This document shows positions 60,957 to 64,000 of a stretch of DNA of 64,000 bases, piece by piece. The position numbers were made by a program, and so were the translations under genes. The stretch lies in assembly GCA_023846275.1 (NCBI GenBank), contig JAIUJO010000086.1, positions 1,751,190 through 1,815,189 of the forward strand, read 5' to 3'. The DNA comes from Vanilla planifolia (taxonomy: Eukaryota > Streptophyta > Magnoliopsida > Asparagales > Orchidaceae). The number at the start of each line of letters is the position of its first letter. Position 1 is the first letter of the stretch. The notes below the pieces were generated by a model. The model ran no database searches. It was given only the letters and a program-made list of their open reading frames with translations, and was not told where the DNA came from.

Positions 60957-62522
60957 TATTTTTTTAGAGCATTCTTTTCTCTAAATAATGATTATTGATT
61001 TCAATAACATGATAATGTCAAAAATAAATTATTTTAATTAATAATTTACAATTACAATTTTATTAATTAATTTGTAATAAAAAACATTATAAAATTATTA
61101 GATATTTTATAAAGTAATGAATGTGGCATATTATATGACATAAGCAAATAACAACTTTACTTTAATTTAATATTCAGCAAAAAACTTATATCAATCATAA
61201 TAAATTTGACTTGAATATAATAATATTATATTATAGATTATTAGAATTATATTTATATATTTACTGCAAAATATTTTTTATACTTATATTTATTACTAAA
61301 TTTTTTGTCAAAAGTTCTACAAATATTCTATTTCTCTTAAAAAATAATAATCCTAAATTTTTTTATATTTTTTATTATTAAGAATTGTATATAATCTCTT
61401 TATCTAAGCATCTCAAACTCTCTTAATTCTTTCTCTGTCCTATTATTATTCTCTTATTTATCTCTTCATTAGATTTCTTTTTGTATTTTTTTGACGTCAC
61501 CCTTTCCTGTATGCTTCCCTTTTTTCTTAATTCTATTCCTTTTACACTTTTTTTATTTCGTTTATCTAGACTTTGTTCTCTTTTTTATTTCTCTCTTCAT
61601 CTAACTACTTTTTACTCACTATTACAATTTTGTTTATTATTTTTCTCTTATCAAATAATATTTAAAATCTTAATTAAAATATTAATTAAATTTTTATCAT
61701 ATTCTTAACTAATTATAAATCATAAATTTTTTTCATATTTTGTTATTAGAATATATTATATATATTTAGCTTCTTATACTTAATAATTGTTATAAGTATA
61801 GTTATTAAGATATAGTTTTTACTTAATTATTTCAATCATTTGTTTCTTTTTTCTCATTGTCTCACATATTTTATCATTTTAATCTCTCTCTCTTATTATT
61901 ATTCTCTTATTTGCCTCATCATTATCTATGTTATTTTACTATCCTTGCAATCTTAAGTTTCTTTATTATTCTCTATTTTCTTATTTTACTCACTATTCCA
62001 TATATTTATTTGTTCTCTTTAACTCCTCTATGTTCTTTCCTTTTATTTGCTCTTTATTAAATCATCTGTTATCTCTCTTTATTACTTTTTTGTTTCCATT
62101 TTGCACAAATAACTTTGTGACTTTCACTCTCACTTGTGAAATAGCTCTCCTTCTCTATTATCTTTATGGGCATAAATTAGTAATGCTTAAGAAATCTCTT
62201 ATATTACATTGTTTAAAATGCGATGCTAAAAATATCTTTTACTATTTATATTTATTATGTAATTTCATTTTTAAGTATTTAAATGATAAAATAAAGAAAA
62301 AAAAACACATATAGTGATGTTAACTTTATAAAAAAAATATTTTTTATATAATGTTTGATTTACTTAATATAAATAAAATATTGACATAAGAATATATTAT
62401 GATGCATATAATAAGTAATTGTTTTTGTAATTTGGCATGTGGTTTCAATTTAGTAAATTATTGAAATTGTTTATTATCTTATTGATAATAATCAAACAAT
62501 TATGATTTTTTTATTTTGTATG
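60957..62522 (+). repeat. 5S spacer with two tracts
   Basis: Spacer B 60957-61393, tract 61394-61650, a short distal spacer B piece 61651-61829, a second full tract 61830-62168, then spacer A. The 5S, spacer A and proximal spacer B that should lie between the tracts are missing. Frames at 61481-61708, 61857-62060 and 61928-62314 are tract-derived. Confidence 0.73.
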
Positions 62523-62640
62523 CATGTGTAACCACAACAGTATTATAGCATGAAATGTTATTAGAACTCAAAAGTTGAGAGTGCTTTGGAAAGAGTGGTG
62601 CTATGGTGGGTGACTTTTTGAAAAATCCTCATGCTAGAAC
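62523..62640 (+). pseudogene. 5S rRNA-like pseudogene, copy 43
   Basis: ATGTGTAACCACAACAGTAT, GAAATGTTATTAGAACTC, box A AAAAGTTGAGAGTGCTTTGG, AAAGAGTGGTGCTATGGTGG. Box C is GGTGGGTGACTTTTTGAA. The end is AATCCTCATGCTAGAAC. Confidence 0.86.
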
Positions 62641-63891
62641 ATTTTTTCAAAGCAATCCCTTTTTTCATGAACTACAATTGACTTTAACATGTAAATTATA
62701 AACATTTAAACAATTATGAAAGGTTATTTATAATTTGCTTTTAGTAATTAATTATCAATAATAATTTTATAACATTATTATAAATTTTATATTATAATAA
62801 ATTTCACACATCATATGATTTAATATAATAATTACTTTATATATGTTTACATTAACAAAAATAAGTTATATCATAATAATAACTTAAAATTAATTTTACC
62901 TTATAATAGTCTCTTTATGTTGTTTAAAGAATTTTTTCAACATATTAATATTATGTTATAGTTTTTTTGAAATCTAAAATTTTGTCAATAATATTAACTA
63001 TTATTTTTTACATACTATCCATATTATGTCATATAGAGATAGTATAATAGAATAATGATTTTATTTTTTATTTAATAAAATTTTTTATTTTTAATATTAA
63101 TAAAATAATATTAAAGTGATAGCCATAATATTACGTATGACTAACATGTTATACTTAATAAATATAATAGGTTTAGTTATTAGAATTTAGTTTTTATTTA
63201 ATTATTTTTCTTTATTTTTCATTTTATCTCAATATCTCACAAATTCGGTTACTTTCTACTCTCTTTTATTATTATTCTCTTATTTCATTTCCATTCTATA
63301 TGCCCTTATGTATTTCTCGGCCTCCAACTCTCATTTTTTATTCTTTAGTTTCTCATTTCTCTCTCTTTTAATTTTTTATTTATTCCATTTATCTCATTTA
63401 TGTTCTCTATTTTTTCTTATTTTTTAAATCATCTCTCGCAAATTTTTTTTTATTATTTTTCTCTTTAATTTTCTCTTATGAATCCTTCAATTTTCTTTTT
63501 AATATACAATTGTAATCTCCATTCTATCATCTATTATTCAATCCTTTTAGCTAACAATATTTAATAAATCTCTCATGTTATATTGTTTAATATAAAATAT
63601 TGAAGATGAACACATATCTTATTATTTTTATATATTAAATAATTTAATTTTTTTAAAATTAATAACTTAATGCAGGGAAATCTTAAGTCTTAATATCTAT
63701 TTTATCAAAAAAAGTTATTTATATATTTTTTATTATTTTTTTACAGATCAATTATTAACATTATAATATAATTTCATATATAATATTCATCAATTTATTT
63801 TAAATATGCATATAATTGATAAAATGGAAAATTTTAGAAAAGATTTATTATCTTGAACATAATAATGGCACAACTATGACATTTTCTTGCA
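62641..63891 (+). repeat. Complete 5S spacer unit
   Basis: Spacer B, tract 63203-63550, spacer A. Confidence 0.75.
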
Positions 63892-64000
63892 TGCATGTGC
63901 GACCACACAAGTATTGTGATAGTAGATCTCATTAGAAATTAAAAGTTAAGCTTGCTTGGGCAAGAGTGGTATTGGCACGGGTGGTCATCTTTGAAGTCCT
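63892..64000 (+). pseudogene. 5S rRNA-like pseudogene, copy 44 (cut by window end)
   Basis: ATGTGCGACCACACAAGTAT, GTAGATCTCATTAGAAATT, box A AAAAGTTAAGCTTGCTTGGG, CAAGAGTGGTATTGGCACGG. Box C is CACGGGTGGTCATCTTTGA, and the copy ends within AAGTCCT at the window edge. The array plainly continues beyond. Confidence 0.88.

Larger units (their letters stand above)
9046..64000 (+). repeat. Plus-strand part of a 5S-derived tandem array
   Basis: Thirty-nine 5S-like copies or fragments in one orientation, separated by A+T-rich spacers and one pyrimidine-rich tract per unit. Several consecutive complete units give a period near 1.42 kb (for example starts at 20991, 22405, 23838 and at 50343, 51763, 53196, 54642). 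Shorter spacings reflect deletions and longer ones reflect lost 5S segments or the inserted element. Most 5S copies are followed by a T-run of five or more, as expected of an old Pol III terminator. No intact 5S gene, tRNA or protein gene was seen. The array continues past the right edge. Confidence 0.9.

Noticed and set aside
1..64000. RIP-mutated fungal repeat as the source of the A+T richness
   Set aside because: The 5S words (AACTCCAAAGTTAAGCATGCTTGGG-like, GAGAGTAGTATTAGGATGGG-like) match land-plant 5S, not the fungal form.
1..64000. Cassandra-type TRIM retrotransposons, which also carry 5S in their LTRs
   Set aside because: Here the 5S sits once per ~1.4 kb in a head-to-tail array, with no paired short LTRs, primer-binding site or polypurine tract around it.
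1..64000. CRISPR array or prokaryotic operon structure
   Set aside because: There are no short regularly spaced identical repeats. Periodicity is ~1.4 kb with diverged units and no coding genes.

Overview
The window carries no credible protein-coding gene. It is a long, decayed tandem array of a 5S rDNA-like repeat from a land-plant (most likely flowering-plant) nuclear genome. I found 44 copies or fragments of a 5S rRNA-like sequence: 5 on the minus strand in the first 7 kb and 39 on the plus strand from 9.4 kb to the end. The family is assigned from recurring words that match the plant 5S gene: a box A-like AAGTTAAGCATGCTTGGG, GAGAGTAGTATTAGG, a box C-like GGATGGGTGACCTC, and the 3' end AAGTCCTCGTGTTGCA. 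No copy is intact, so all are called pseudogenes. The sequence is visibly extremely A+T rich and poor in CpG. The commonest differences from plant 5S are C-to-T and G-to-A, as expected for old, heavily methylated heterochromatic DNA.

The complete repeat unit is about 1.4 kb. In the sense direction it holds the 5S-like segment (~120 bp), a short T-rich stretch, a very A+T-rich spacer (spacer B, ~600 bp), a strongly pyrimidine-rich tract (~330 bp) and a second A+T-rich spacer (spacer A, ~350 bp) leading to the next 5S. Almost every long open frame in the window is a side effect of the pyrimidine tract, which lacks stop codons and translates to F/L/S/I-rich strings. Many units carry internal deletions. 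At about eight places the 5S part has been lost while its flanks remain, and some adjacent 5S copies are only 0.2-0.9 kb apart.

Layout: 1-7058 is the minus-strand array (5S copies 1-5). 7059-9352 is a rearranged block made of an unrelated 2.2-2.3 kb element in inverted arrangement, and the array changes polarity inside it near 9045. 9353-30 kb is a plus-strand array in which several units carry the same element in spacer A (11533-13362, 15943-18255, 25571-27742, fragment 29408-29662). 30-64 kb is a plus-strand array without the element, ending inside 5S copy 44.

The element looks like a solo LTR. It has TG...CA-type ends, a short CATAT-like target duplication at the same place in different units, a TCCCACAT-like motif followed by a TATA-like box, and an internal duplication of about 165 bp. 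Its fixed position implies that one insertion spread with the repeat unit. The most interesting features are this 5S/element compound satellite, the polarity switch inside the element, and the strand-asymmetric pyrimidine tract.
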